Below are positions 6,342 to 6,463 of a DNA stretch of 6,463 bases, one piece after another. The DNA is from Rhodobacterales bacterium UBA7416. Its GTDB lineage: Bacteria; Pseudomonadota; Alphaproteobacteria; Rhodobacterales; Rhodobacteraceae. The stretch is taken from positions 1-6,463 of the forward strand of contig DKMK01000038.1 of NCBI GenBank assembly GCA_002469545.1. Reading direction: 5' to 3'. How positions within the stretch are numbered: the first letter of the stretch is position 1; each line of letters starts with the position of its first letter. Below the pieces are notes generated by a model. It worked only from the letters and a program-made list of their open reading frames with translations, was not told the DNA's origin and did no database searches. A program made the position numbers and the translations under genes.

Positions 6342-6463
6342 ATGGAAGCGGATTATGTAATCGTCGGCGCCGGCTCTGCTGGCTGTGCAATGGCCTATCG
6401 CCTGTCAGAAGATGGCGAGCATTCGGTGCTGGTTATTGAATATGGGGGCAGTGACATCGGGCC
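6342..6463 (+). CDS. betA: Choline dehydrogenase, 5' portion (cut by the window edge)
   Basis: Forty codons of a GMC-family flavoprotein are present. The N-terminal FAD-binding dinucleotide fold is clear: MEADYVIVGAGSAGCAMAYR has GxGxxG at residues 9-14, then LSEDGEHSVLVIEYGGSD, with the acidic residue (E33) at the end of the second strand that normally contacts the FAD ribose. BetA oxidises choline to betaine aldehyde, the step before BetB, and is usually membrane-associated. Its place directly after betB makes BetA much more likely than another GMC enzyme. The catalytic His/Asn region is outside the window. In most BetA proteins the second strand ends in LEAGG; here it reads IEYGG. Confidence 0.88.
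   Translation, partial: MEADYVIVGAGSAGCAMAYRLSEDGEHSVLVIEYGGSDIG

Overview
The window looks like a marine alphaproteobacterial chromosome segment, most likely Rhodobacterales/Roseobacter-like. This rests on the protein sequences (for example the BetB N-terminus with ASHFINGKYVEDT and IYPATGEVIA, and the BetC CAPGR context) and on a moderate-to-low G+C appearance. Species cannot be assigned from the sequence alone.

Left part (1-1264): the 3' end of an HpaB-type (4-hydroxyphenylacetate 3-monooxygenase-like) FADH2/FMNH2-dependent oxygenase, with a reading-frame break around 234-258. It is followed, with a 4-bp ATGA overlap, by a flavin reductase fused to a C-terminal MarR-like domain. Together they form a two-component flavin monooxygenase. 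The reductase has the architecture of the effector-regulated C1 reductase known from Acinetobacter p-hydroxyphenylacetate hydroxylase.

Right part (1362-6463): a choline-O-sulfate/choline to glycine betaine locus. betC (choline sulfatase) is on the + strand. betI (TetR-family repressor) is on the - strand, converging on betC with a 3-base gap. A 161-base AT-rich divergent region carries a perfect 16-bp palindrome (3525-3540), a candidate BetI operator. The rightward genes are a short divergent BCCT transporter starting at TTG, betB (betaine aldehyde dehydrogenase) and the first 40 codons of betA (choline dehydrogenase). BetC releases choline from choline-O-sulfate, the BCCT protein probably imports choline or betaine, and BetA then BetB oxidise choline to glycine betaine for osmoprotection or catabolism.

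The points most worth a second look are: the short BCCT transporter, which appears to lack TM1 and the usual GMGIG motif yet keeps both Trp boxes and the TM10 SxDS motif; the reductase-MarR fusion with its frameshifted oxygenase partner; the operator-like palindrome; and a strong hairpin between the transporter and betB that covers an in-frame upstream ATG. No mobile elements, tRNA or rRNA genes, or CRISPR arrays were seen. The genes themselves belong to known families, and I see no entirely unprecedented system.
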